A stretch of 16,831 nt of DNA, taken from positions 1-16,831 of the forward strand of contig JAESTE010000128.1 in assembly GCA_016763735.1 (NCBI GenBank). Direction: 5' to 3'. This document shows positions 1 to 7,174 of this stretch, piece by piece (position 1 is the stretch's first letter; each line of letters begins with the position of its first letter). Below the pieces are notes generated by a model that worked only from the letters and a program-made list of their open reading frames with translations, made no database searches and was not told the origin of the DNA. A program made the translations under genes and the position numbers. This DNA comes from Nitrospinaceae bacterium (lineage in GTDB: Bacteria; Nitrospinota; Nitrospinia; Nitrospinales; VA-1).

Positions 1-630
1 ATAGGCCTGCTAGGGGGTACCTTTGATCCGGTGCATACAGGACATTTGCATCTTGCCGGACAAGCGCAAAAATTTTTCAATCTGGAAAAGGTGGTGTTCA
101 TACCTGCATACCGTTCTCCACATAAATTAGCTCTTGAGCCGGTATCCTGCGAACATCGTCTGGCCATGCTCACTCTAGCACTTGACGGCCTGCCCCGTTT
201 TTCTATGGATAAAATTGAAATAAACAAGAATGAGGTTTCCTATACAATTGAAACCCTGAAAGAATTGCAATCAAATCACCCTGATTGGAATATGTTCCTC
301 ATATTAGGGGCGGACGCATTTCAGGCTATTGATACATGGAAGCAATGCTCGCAGCTTCTGGATTATTGTAATCTTTTAGTGGGCACTCGACCTGGTGCCG
401 AATTACAGGTTTCAGATACGGTTAAAAATAAACTTGCCCTCAGCGCCTCAGCAACGGATGTAAAGGTTTTTAAAAACCTCAAGAAAGGAACCGGGGTAAC
501 CTTTTTTCAAATATCCCCTCTTGATATTTCATCTAAAGAAATTCGCCAACGAATTCACAGGGGAGAAGAAGTTAAAAACTTGTTGCCCCCTTCCGTTGAT
601 CATTATATTATGCAACATCGACTTTACTGA
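1..630 (+). CDS. nadD: Nicotinate-nucleotide adenylyltransferase NadD, 5' partial
   Basis: Transfers AMP from ATP to nicotinate mononucleotide, giving deamido-NAD in cytoplasmic NAD biosynthesis. The reading frame is open from base 1 and begins IGLLGGTFDPVHTGHLHL, so only one or two N-terminal codons lie outside the window. The GGTFDP loop and HTGH form the nucleotidyltransferase class I signature, with the HxGH motif at residues 12-15 of the visible part. ISSKEIRQRI near the C-terminus matches the family's second ATP-binding motif (ISSTxIR). The visible 209 residues fit the usual length of about 200-215. The GTG at 31 lies inside the catalytic motif and is not the start. rsfS follows after 29 bases, a common pairing. 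Seen: motifs and frame. Identity is firm. Confidence 0.96.
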   Translation: MGLLGGTFDPVHTGHLHLAGQAQKFFNLEKVVFIPAYRSPHKLALEPVSCEHRLAMLTLALDGLPRFSMDKIEINKNEVSYTIETLKELQSNHPDWNMFLILGADAFQAIDTWKQCSQLLDYCNLLVGTRPGAELQVSDTVKNKLALSASATDVKVFKNLKKGTGVTFFQISPLDISSKEIRQRIHRGEEVKNLLPPSVDHYIMQHRLY

Positions 631-659
631 AATGATTTCCCTCCAATTTAGTGGCTTGA

Positions 660-1013
660 ATGACAGAAAAATTTAATGCTGTGCAGCAATTAGCTGTGGA
701 TGCTGCATCTGAAAAAAAAGCTTTTGATATCCTCATTCTGGACCTTCGGAATAGGTCGGATCTTACAGATTCATTTATGATCTGTAGTGCTAATTCAAAG
801 GTTCAAGCACAATCTATCGTCAATGCCATCCTTGAAAAATGCCACCAGGCTAAAATCAAACCCTTGGGAGTCGAAGGTTACTCGGGCGGATATTGGATTG
901 TGGTCGATCTCGGAGATTTAATAGCCCATGTTTTTCATAAAGAAGCTCGTCTTCATTACGACCTCGAACGTCTATGGGGAGATGTTCCAGTTATCAAGGC
1001 AGTGGGCGAATAA
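660..1013 (+). CDS. rsfS: Ribosomal silencing factor RsfS
   Basis: RsfS binds ribosomal protein uL14 (L14) on the large subunit and blocks subunit joining, lowering translation in starvation. The 117-residue length is typical. The family core is visible: LTDSFMICSANSKVQAQSIV around residues 35-54, then GYWIVVDLGDLIAHVF and RLHYDLERLWGD at residues 77-107. The ATG at 660 fits the expected N-terminus, although no strong Shine-Dalgarno sequence precedes it. It lies directly behind nadD, the usual neighbour, and 26 bases ahead of a DksA-like gene, so the three are probably co-transcribed. Identity rests on motif recognition and on the nadD-rsfS context. Confidence 0.95.
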   Translation: MTEKFNAVQQLAVDAASEKKAFDILILDLRNRSDLTDSFMICSANSKVQAQSIVNAILEKCHQAKIKPLGVEGYSGGYWIVVDLGDLIAHVFHKEARLHYDLERLWGDVPVIKAVGE

Positions 1014-1039
1014 CAATCCCTATCATCACTGATGGAAAA

Positions 1040-1435
1040 ATGAAAAAAAATAAATTAAAACAGTTGCAAGTGCTTTTACAAAATATTCGCACGGAAATCG
1101 TTGGCGATGTTGAAAAAGCAAACCTGAACGACAAAGAAACTGAAACAGAGCATATGGCTGATATCAGCGATGATGCTGCACGCTCCTACGACCGCAAGTT
1201 ACAAGGAGATCTGGAAGAACAGGAATGGAATAAATTAAAACAAGTGGAAGCGGCATTAGAAAAAATTGTACAAGATGAATATGGAGTCTGCGAACAATGC
1301 GAAGCAGAAATTCCTGAAGCTCGGTTAGAAATATTGCCTTACGCAGAATTTTGCACCCAATGCCTGAGTGAAATTGAAAAAAATGATGCGGCTTCTCTTG
1401 ACGACCAGGAAATCCAAAACACCAGGGAGTCCTAA
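1040..1435 (+). CDS. DksA/TraR-family zinc-finger transcription regulator
   Basis: A 131-residue protein with DksA architecture: an N-terminal coiled-coil hairpin and a C-terminal four-cysteine zinc finger (C84, C87, C105, C108). The tip of the coiled coil carries D41-x-x-D44-x-A46, matching the D71/D74/A76 pattern that lets E. coli DksA act in the RNA polymerase secondary channel. It therefore probably modulates stringent or stress transcription. I chose ATG 1040. The same frame is open upstream to 974, but that part overlaps rsfS and does not look like DksA; a nearby ATG at 1032 runs into a stop after two codons. Zinc-finger paralogues such as YocK or TraR are alternatives, so no gene symbol is given. 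It ends just before the LapA-TPR gene. Confidence 0.88.
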   Translation: MKKNKLKQLQVLLQNIRTEIVGDVEKANLNDKETETEHMADISDDAARSYDRKLQGDLEEQEWNKLKQVEAALEKIVQDEYGVCEQCEAEIPEARLEILPYAEFCTQCLSEIEKNDAASLDDQEIQNTRES

Positions 1436-1437
1436 CC

Positions 1438-2640
1438 TTGTCCTTAAAGCATATTGTTGTTTCCGTCCTGTTTGTTTTCTTTTCTATATATGTTGCGTTT
1501 TTAAATCCGCATGAATCCACATTCCATTTAACACAGAGTCATACTTTCAAACTGCCAACGGTTATTCTTTTGCTGGCAGCAGTTTTTACAGGCGTGCTGA
1601 TCAGCATTGCAACATTCTGGACTTTCAATTTAAAAAACGCTTTCTTCCGTTGGAAAACAGATTTTCAAAAAAGTAGAGTTGAAAAAAAACACAGTCGACT
1701 CGAAGGTTTGTTTAAAAAAGCTGGGAATTTGTTTTTATGCGGAAGACTCGATAAGGCCTCGACGGTTCTGGATAAAGTTCTGAATGCTGCACCGGGCCAT
1801 GTTGAAGCCTTGAATCTTAAAGGAAAAGTCCTTTGCGCTGAAGGGAAGAGCTCCCAAGCTGTCAGTTTACAGAAAAAAGCCCTGGCGGAAGATCCTCAAA
1901 ATATTTCTGTGTTGTTTGATTTGGCAACAACTTATGCTGAAACAGGTCACACCGATGACGAAATAAACCTGCTAAAAAAAACACACCGTGACAACCCGAA
2001 AGCCGCCCAGCCTTTGTTTCGCCTTCGCGATGCTTATCTTAAAAAACAGGACTGGAAGAACATTTTAATCGCCCAAGATAAAATTCTACCTCTTATTAGA
2101 AACAATAAAGAAGAATGGGATGAAGAATTAAAAAATAAAAGCCGCTTCCTTTATGCCCGAGGCAAACAGCAATGGGAAGAAGACAGGCGTGATCTAGCTA
2201 TATCCGATTTCAAACAAGCTTTAAAAGCATGGGACAAAAATTCTGATGCACACCTGTTTCTCGGTGATGCATATCTGGAAACCGGAAAATCTAAAACAGC
2301 ACTTAAAAAATGGATTGCAGGGTTTGAGCAGACTCAAAATACCGTCTGTCTGATCCGGGTGCAAAAAGTAGTTTGTTTGGAAGGAGGGGACCCGCAAGAA
2401 CTCATTCAAATATACCAAAAAGCCATCAACCCAAACCAGCCACAGGAAAGTTATAAATATGTCCTGCTACTTGCTGTTTTATACCTGGAACATGGACAGG
2501 CTGAAAACGCCAAAAATATCCTGGAAGAAAATCAGACAGATCATGAACTGCTAGGTTCTTTGTTGCTGACCCACGCTCGTCAGCCTTCAAACAACGGATC
2601 AAATTTTGATTTAATAAAAGAAGCCATTTTCGCCCACTAG
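1438..2640 (+). CDS. LapA-domain membrane protein fused to TPR repeats (LapB-like)
   Basis: A 400-residue inner-membrane protein. Residues 5-22 and about 39-63 are hydrophobic helices separated by a short loop; the spacing and the LNPHE-type turn look like the LapA (DUF1049) domain. A basic linker follows, then tetratricopeptide-type helices from about residue 85 to 385. The start is TTG at 1438, supported by an AGGGAG Shine-Dalgarno at 1424-1429 with 8-base spacing, and it lies 2 bases after the previous stop. In E. coli, LapA and LapB (YciM) are separate proteins that act with FtsH on LpxC turnover. Here both parts sit in one chain, but LapB's C-terminal rubredoxin-type CxxC knuckles are missing. 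A role in lipopolysaccharide or envelope control is inferred from architecture only. Confidence 0.75.
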   Translation: MSLKHIVVSVLFVFFSIYVAFLNPHESTFHLTQSHTFKLPTVILLLAAVFTGVLISIATFWTFNLKNAFFRWKTDFQKSRVEKKHSRLEGLFKKAGNLFLCGRLDKASTVLDKVLNAAPGHVEALNLKGKVLCAEGKSSQAVSLQKKALAEDPQNISVLFDLATTYAETGHTDDEINLLKKTHRDNPKAAQPLFRLRDAYLKKQDWKNILIAQDKILPLIRNNKEEWDEELKNKSRFLYARGKQQWEEDRRDLAISDFKQALKAWDKNSDAHLFLGDAYLETGKSKTALKKWIAGFEQTQNTVCLIRVQKVVCLEGGDPQELIQIYQKAINPNQPQESYKYVLLLAVLYLEHGQAENAKNILEENQTDHELLGSLLLTHARQPSNNGSNFDLIKEAIFAH

Positions 2641-2816
2641 CATGGCCCCCTTAGCAGGGGAGGCAACTTGTAAAGACTTTAAATTGCCACTGAAAATTTG
2701 CTATTCTTCTCAGAAGGATATTTGCTCTTTAATGCGCCCAGAAAATTCTGAATGCTTATAAAATTAATGCAGAGTCACTTCCCACGCTAGTGGGGAATGC
2801 AGAGTCGGCTCTCGCG
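2641..2816. other. Convergent intergenic spacer with hairpins
   Basis: This stretch separates the end of the LapA-TPR gene (+) from the end of the exported BamE-like protein (-). It holds a 5-bp GC-rich hairpin at 2647-2660 (CCCCT, loop TAGC, AGGGG) and a second one at 2781-2794 (CCCAC, loop GCTA, GTGGG). Neither is followed by a clear T-run, so a terminator role for the two facing genes is plausible but unproven. No coding sequence was seen. Confidence 0.5.
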
Positions 2817-2825
2817 TTAGTGGGA
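2766..2825. repeat. Tandem duplication of a 30-bp hairpin-forming unit
   Basis: Two adjacent 30-bp copies, 2766-2795 and 2796-2825. Both begin AATGCAGAGTC and end with a GYTAGTGGGR block; the middles differ. The first copy contains the perfect stem CCCAC/GTGGG. In the second the stem survives only with G-U pairs in plus-strand RNA. The second copy runs into the minus-strand gene and supplies its last two sense codons and its stop codon. Confidence 0.75.
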
Positions 2826-3401
2826 TTTGAATAGTTGGTGGCTGAGGATTTTACTATTCTTCATAAAAATCCAAGTAGAAACCAGCACATTTCCTTTCAG
2901 GGAGAAATATAATCCTTTATCCGGATAACGGGCAAGGCTGGCACTCATCGATTGAGGCACACCATATTTTTTGATTAATTTTGGAACCTTGTCCCCCATC
3001 TTGATTCCATTTGCGAACTGCCCTTTGAAAGTCGGCAACAACTCAATCGCTTCAACCTTTTGTTTTCTATTTAAGGTATGAATCACCACGCCATGCGTGG
3101 CATATTTAATAGAGATGCTGTCGAGACTCGGTTCGGTCCCTCGTTTGACATTGATTTTTTTTGGAACCCCCAATAAGGTAATGGCTTTGTCCAGAGTCAT
3201 ACCGATCTTAAGATTTTTTCCAACCACAAAACCTTTGAGTTTCTTTTTATCAACTTTCGCCTGTTTTTTTATTACCTTGGCGACCGCTTTTGGTTTTTCT
3301 CCGGCTGCTTTTTTAACGGACTCAGGAGCCGCAAACCCCAAAGAGATGGGGACAATAATTAAAACAAGCCATACTGCGAAAAAATATTTCGTAATCTTCA
3401 C
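2817..3401 (-). CDS. Exported protein with two BamE/SmpA-like repeats
   Basis: A 194-residue protein with a signal peptide (residues 1-24, cleavage likely near FAA), a Lys/Ala-rich linker (about 25-60), and two similar modules. Each module begins with a glycine-led helix and ends in a G-V-P turn: KIGMTLDKAITLLGVPKKI and KMGDKVPKLIKKYGVPQSM. That pattern resembles the small BamE/SmpA fold, which is used in outer-membrane assembly and envelope proteins. No lipobox cysteine is present, so it is probably periplasmic rather than a lipoprotein. The start is GTG at 3401, supported by AAGGAG with 6-base spacing (3408-3413). I do not recognise a specific family, so the fold is an inference from pattern. 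The last codons come from a tandem repeat. Confidence 0.7.
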   Translation of the reverse strand: MKITKYFFAVWLVLIIVPISLGFAAPESVKKAAGEKPKAVAKVIKKQAKVDKKKLKGFVVGKNLKIGMTLDKAITLLGVPKKINVKRGTEPSLDSISIKYATHGVVIHTLNRKQKVEAIELLPTFKGQFANGIKMGDKVPKLIKKYGVPQSMSASLARYPDKGLYFSLKGNVLVSTWIFMKNSKILSHQLFKSH

Positions 3402-3472
3402 CGGTATCTCCTTTCAATAACAAACCGCGGATAACCAGCCGTAAAAACTCAGGCTATGATTGGAATTCAGAC

Positions 3473-3501
3473 AGTATACCTCGCGGCATAAAAAAATTAA
3501 A
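3473..3501 (-). promoter_or_regulatory. Possible sigma-70-type promoter
   Basis: On the minus strand, TATACT (-10, at 3478-3473) lies 17 bases downstream of TTTAAT, a poor -35. The region is AT-rich. It would give a leader of about 65 bases before the GTG of the exported protein. The -10 is good and the -35 is weak. Confidence 0.3.
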
Positions 3502-3560
3502 CATTTATTTTCAAATAGTTAACGGTTTTTTCGAGGTTAACCAAAATCGCCTAATCTGCG

Positions 3561-3579
3561 AAAAACCCAAGGGTTTGGG
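3561..3579 (-). terminator. Rho-independent terminator after the ADP-ribosylglycohydrolase-like gene
   Basis: Minus-strand reading gives CCCAA, loop ACCC, TTGGG, then five T residues, starting 20 bases past the stop codon of the gene at 3599. The stem is only 5 bp, so termination may be partial, but the position and T-run fit well. Confidence 0.55.
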
Positions 3580-3598
3580 AGGTCAGGACAGGTAATAA

Positions 3599-4909
3599 TC
3601 AAAAAATATCATCAGGAAGGTTTTTGCGACGATCGCGCTTGGATCGGGTTTTTTCTTTTTGAAACTTTCTCCATTGAGCCCGATCTTCTTTCGAAGGAAC
3701 CATATCCTCTTCATCCTCCCAAGAATCAATGGCGATCGGTTTTAAAATTTTCTTTGTTTCTTTGGGTTGGTAACGCTTTGCTTCTTCTGACTCCTTGACA
3801 GTCAAAGCCGTTTCCATATCAGCGAGAGGCTTCATGTCTTTTTTCATGCGCCGCTGAAACAAAGCCTCACCTCTCAAACGAATTTCACGGCTATTGACCA
3901 GACCACTTTTTAAGTTTTCAGGAATGACTTGCGCTCCATAAACTGCTCCGCCCCACGCACCCGCTAATGCGCCCAGCTTTTCGGTTTCTCTTCCCTGTGT
4001 CAAAATAGATGCAAGCAAAAATTTGTTTTCATGGCTTAACAACCAATGCAAAGCTAACGGGATTAAAGTCAGGACAAATCCCTGGGAGGCATGTTGTATC
4101 TCGCGTTTTGTATAGGCCGAAGCATTATCAACAATCCATTGCAATGCTTCTTTTTCTGATTTCCCCAATTGGGGAATCAATCCTTCCAGAGTTTGGCTGA
4201 AAGCATTTTTTGATTTAGCTATCGACTCATCTTCGAATACATTTACTCTGTCCTGATATTCCTTCTCGGCTTGAGTACAAATTTCTGCAGCTTCCTGCAA
4301 AATTTCTTTTCTCTGGGAAATGAGTTCACCTTCTTGCAAGGTCAAAAATCGTGTAACGAGAAATCCATTCAGGACGGTACCAACAACTTCCTGCGGGTGG
4401 CTACTAAAAGTCAGAGCCAAATCTAAACATTGAGTCGCCAGAGTTTTCGACCACTTTTTATGAAACAAGGCGAGAGGAACAGATAGGGAAGTGAATAATG
4501 CAGTTGCGGAACTTTGAGGAGTCGATTCTGCATTGAGTTGATCATCTAACAGGTCAACGGCTTTCCACAAACAGCTCTCGGAACTTCGGAATACTCCAAA
4601 ATGATTTTCGGGACCTCCTTTGGAAAGGCTCTGGATATTTCGTGAAGTTTCTTCAAGAAACTTTTTTTTATTTGTCAGAACGCCATCGCAAACAGCAAGG
4701 GCGCATTGTGTGGGCGCGCCATACAATCCTTTCATGCGATAACGCTTGATGCCCTTTCCCACTACTTTTTTTACATCTTTATAATCCTCGACGGCTCCAA
4801 ATATTTGGCCGATCGCTTCGGGTTTCAATCCATTCACGGCACGGCCCATGGCATCACCTACAGCCATTCCCAGAAAGCAACCCATGACTTTGTCGGGATC
4901 AGATTCCAT
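3599..4909 (-). CDS. ADP-ribosylglycohydrolase-family protein lacking metal ligands (putative pseudoenzyme)
   Basis: The N-terminus GCFLGMAVGDAMGRAV (residues 10-25) and the C-terminal GALAGAWGGAVYG (313-325) match the DraG/ARH fold, which normally removes ADP-ribose from proteins using two magnesium ions. The catalytic positions have changed. The usual T-D-D-T before the Q-x-A-L helix reads YGAPTQCAL (63-71), and the usual GGDTDTIGA reads GRETEKLGA (306-314), so most ligand aspartates are gone. Classical activity is therefore unlikely; binding of ADP-ribose or a related ligand is possible. A charged tail of about 80 residues (355-436) extends beyond the normal fold of about 300. The start is ATG 4909 without a clear Shine-Dalgarno, 23 bases after the metallo-beta-lactamase stop, so the two are probably one operon. 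Confidence 0.75.
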   Translation of the reverse strand: MESDPDKVMGCFLGMAVGDAMGRAVNGLKPEAIGQIFGAVEDYKDVKKVVGKGIKRYRMKGLYGAPTQCALAVCDGVLTNKKKFLEETSRNIQSLSKGGPENHFGVFRSSESCLWKAVDLLDDQLNAESTPQSSATALFTSLSVPLALFHKKWSKTLATQCLDLALTFSSHPQEVVGTVLNGFLVTRFLTLQEGELISQRKEILQEAAEICTQAEKEYQDRVNVFEDESIAKSKNAFSQTLEGLIPQLGKSEKEALQWIVDNASAYTKREIQHASQGFVLTLIPLALHWLLSHENKFLLASILTQGRETEKLGALAGAWGGAVYGAQVIPENLKSGLVNSREIRLRGEALFQRRMKKDMKPLADMETALTVKESEEAKRYQPKETKKILKPIAIDSWEDEEDMVPSKEDRAQWRKFQKEKTRSKRDRRKNLPDDIF

Positions 4910-4932
4910 ACAGATTCAAAAGTTATTAGGGG

Positions 4933-5700
4933 TTAAACAGAAAGAAGTTCGGTCGGATGGTTCTGCTGTGCCAAAATCATTTTCGGAGTCGATTCTCCGA
5001 GAGCCTGCAAGGCGGTAATTTTTGCAATTTCAGGGTGGTTGTTAGTTTCACTCATATGCATCAATACCACCAATTTCAAACCGGGGTGCTTTACGGATGC
5101 CAATATTTCTCCACAGGCCTCATTGGAAAGATGGCCGATATCACTTCTTATCCGCTGCTGCGTAGCCCAAGGGTAAGGACCCGCCTCCAACATCGAAATA
5201 TCATGATTGGCTTCGACCAATAGCGCATCGAGGTTTTTTAATTTATTTTTAACTTCATGGGTGACCCGCCCCAAATCTGTAGCGATGCCGAGACTCTTGC
5301 CTCGATAACGAATAACAAAAGCAACAGACTCTTCCGCATCGTGGGGAGTCGAATAAGGTTCTACAGAAAGTTCACCAAAATGCACCGGCTCATTTGCACG
5401 AATGGTATTTAAGGAGTTGATCTTTCCTATTGAATTATTTGCGCGCCGCCATGTTCCTTCAGTCGTATATAAAGGAATATCGTGTTTTCTTAAAAGCGGT
5501 CCGATACCGCGAATGTGATCCGTATGTTCATGCGTTGCGAACACCGCATCCATGCCGGTAAAACTGCGGTCAATATGTTCCATGCGCCCAGAAAGTTTTT
5601 TTCCGCTCAAACCAGCATCAATCAAGATACGTTTTTCGCCTGCTTCGATGTAAACCGAATTACCGCCACTGCCACTGGAAAGAATCGAAAACTTTAAAAT
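4933..5700 (-). CDS. YycJ/WalJ-type metallo-beta-lactamase-fold hydrolase with non-standard start
   Basis: A cytoplasmic MBL-fold enzyme of the YycJ/WalJ type, a family linked to DNA exonuclease activity. Read from 5700 (255 residues), the metal ligands are H57-x-H59-x-D61-H62, H120, D142 and H215. The family blocks THEHTDHIRGIG, TPHDAEESV, ATDLG, EANHD, GHLSNEA and MHMSETNN are all present. The N-terminal FSILSSGSGGNS strand and loop, typical of the family, is encoded upstream of the first standard start (TTG 5625) in the same frame. No ATG, GTG or TTG lies between the upstream stop (about 5760) and that block. ATT at 5700 is the most likely start, with AAGAGG about 8 bases before it. A point mutation of the start, or a sequence error, is the alternative. 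Starting at TTG 5625 would remove the first strand. Confidence 0.85.
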   Translation of the reverse strand: MLKFSILSSGSGGNSVYIEAGEKRILIDAGLSGKKLSGRMEHIDRSFTGMDAVFATHEHTDHIRGIGPLLRKHDIPLYTTEGTWRRANNSIGKINSLNTIRANEPVHFGELSVEPYSTPHDAEESVAFVIRYRGKSLGIATDLGRVTHEVKNKLKNLDALLVEANHDISMLEAGPYPWATQQRIRSDIGHLSNEACGEILASVKHPGLKLVVLMHMSETNNHPEIAKITALQALGESTPKMILAQQNHPTELLSV

Positions 5701-5773
5701 GGGGAGGACCTCTTGAGGAGAGAGAATTACCGAAAAATCGCCTGAAGTTTATTGTAAAATCAGAACTTGTAGA

Positions 5774-5801
5774 ATTGTACCATAGAATAGAAATAACTGA
5801 A
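5774..5801 (-). promoter_or_regulatory. Possible promoter ahead of the metallo-beta-lactamase gene
   Basis: In the 126-base spacer before the MBL gene, the minus strand has TACAAT (-10, 5779-5774, five of six consensus bases) 16 bases after TTCAGT, a weak -35. It would allow expression separate from the pilin operon. Suggestive only. Confidence 0.25.
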
Positions 5802-5826
5802 GAGGAACCCAACAATTAAGGAACTC

Positions 5827-7170
5827 TTAGGTTTCCTGCCAGGAAAGAATTGAAACCTTATTACTTAAAACCGGGGTGACTACGTCCCCGTTATAGGTTA
5901 TGGTCAATCCTCCAGAACCATCAGTCTCTGTTCCGTTAACCGTGTTGTCTGAAGTGGTTAAATTCTTGGTGATAAGGGCTCCTTCTATGTTAGCGCCTCC
6001 AGAAAGGGACGCCTGATCCTTGCATGCAATTATGCCCTGGGTGTCCTGGTCCAAACTGTTTATCTTGATATCATTTTCCGCGATTAAAAAAAGATTTTGC
6101 AGGTCTGGCGTGAGAGCAGAATCTTTCCAATTGGAAATGTATGCGTTTCCTGTCCAGGAAATACTTTCTTCAACCACAAGAGTAATTTCCCACGGGGTGC
6201 CTGAACTGCCAATCGAATTAGCTCTAAAATCATCCTTAAAATACAGGAACGCTTGATTAGGAACCTCTGTACCAATGGCAGAGTTACCCCCTACTGACCA
6301 ACCCTGGGTATTATGGTGGGAAAACCCGTCAAAAATTGAGTTGGCTTCTACCCCGGTTGTTATGGAACCATCCGCATTTCTCTGATCAATGGTTCCATCA
6401 TCATTAAAAATATAATCCGCATACTGCTCAAAGTCGGATGGTTCAAAGGTTGGAACGAACTCTGTGGATGCACCCCCGGCAGAACCACAAGTTGAACCTG
6501 AACAGGTTCCCGATGAGCTGGACCCTTCCGAGATGGTAGGGGTCCCTGTCTGGGTAAAATCGCTATTGGTGTGCACGGACCCATTGGTTCCGGTAATCGT
6601 TGTTGAACTTCCCGCAACCTTTACATCGCCTTCCGATAGGATGGCAAATTGAGAGGTAAACAAGGGTCGATAAATAACTGCTTCGATGGTGGCCGTAACG
6701 CCACTTATGGTTCCGGTAGAGGTAAGGATGACACTGTTGTCGGTATCAACATCATTATCTCCATCCCCTTCAGCGTTATCATCAATGGTAACCGTATAGG
6801 TTCCTCCTCCACTGCCAAGGGCAATGTTGGAAAACGTTCCCGTTGGCCAGTCGCTGCCGCCTACCAGTTCATCATCAAAGCCATTGTCTACTTCCCCCGG
6901 GCTGTTACCGCTGGAATCATAATTAAAATAGTTTAAGGCCATTTGGATTCCTGCTTCGGCAATATAGGTTGCCTGACGAGTTTCGACATAATTTTTGGTC
7001 CGGGTGATATCATCGGACGCCCATCTAATGGTGGTAATAATCAACAGAGACAATACAGTCAAAAAAACCAAACCTGCAATCAGGGCAATACCTTTTTGAT
7101 TGGGAAGAGGCACAAAACCTAAAACGTTTTTTTTGTAATACCCATTTTGAGAATGATCGTCTCTTGCCAT
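5827..7170 (-). CDS. PilX-like minor pilin (second set)
   Basis: A 447-residue protein of the PilX N-terminal class. A short basic leader is followed by K26-G27 and a hydrophobic helix (about 28-49), then the ATYIAEAGIQMALNYF segment typical of PilX. As usual for this class the glutamate at position +5 is absent. The rest is rich in Gly/Ser/Thr/Asp; the run ILSEGDVKVAGSSTTITG...VHTNSDF (about 170-205) suggests a beta-helix. An Asp-rich stretch, EGDGDNDVDTDN (about 132-143), could bind calcium. PilX-type proteins belong to the minor-pilin complex that primes pilus assembly. ATG 7170 follows AAGGAA with 8-base spacing, inside the end of the preceding gene and 4 bases past its stop. Last gene of the second minor-pilin set. 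Confidence 0.85.
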   Translation of the reverse strand: MARDDHSQNGYYKKNVLGFVPLPNQKGIALIAGLVFLTVLSLLIITTIRWASDDITRTKNYVETRQATYIAEAGIQMALNYFNYDSSGNSPGEVDNGFDDELVGGSDWPTGTFSNIALGSGGGTYTVTIDDNAEGDGDNDVDTDNSVILTSTGTISGVTATIEAVIYRPLFTSQFAILSEGDVKVAGSSTTITGTNGSVHTNSDFTQTGTPTISEGSSSSGTCSGSTCGSAGGASTEFVPTFEPSDFEQYADYIFNDDGTIDQRNADGSITTGVEANSIFDGFSHHNTQGWSVGGNSAIGTEVPNQAFLYFKDDFRANSIGSSGTPWEITLVVEESISWTGNAYISNWKDSALTPDLQNLFLIAENDIKINSLDQDTQGIIACKDQASLSGGANIEGALITKNLTTSDNTVNGTETDGSGGLTITYNGDVVTPVLSNKVSILSWQET

Positions 7171-7174
7171 CGCA

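Noticed and set aside
974..1039. Upstream extension of the DksA-like gene into rsfS
   Set aside because: The extra residues lie in another frame of rsfS and do not match DksA; ATG 1040 gives the normal N-terminus.
1164..1520. Minus-strand open frame of 118 codons
   Set aside because: It lies opposite the DksA-like gene and the start of the LapA-TPR gene, both well supported, and shows no family motif.
2766..2825. Two adjacent repeats as a minimal CRISPR array
   Set aside because: The copies are contiguous with no spacer between them, and no cas gene is present.
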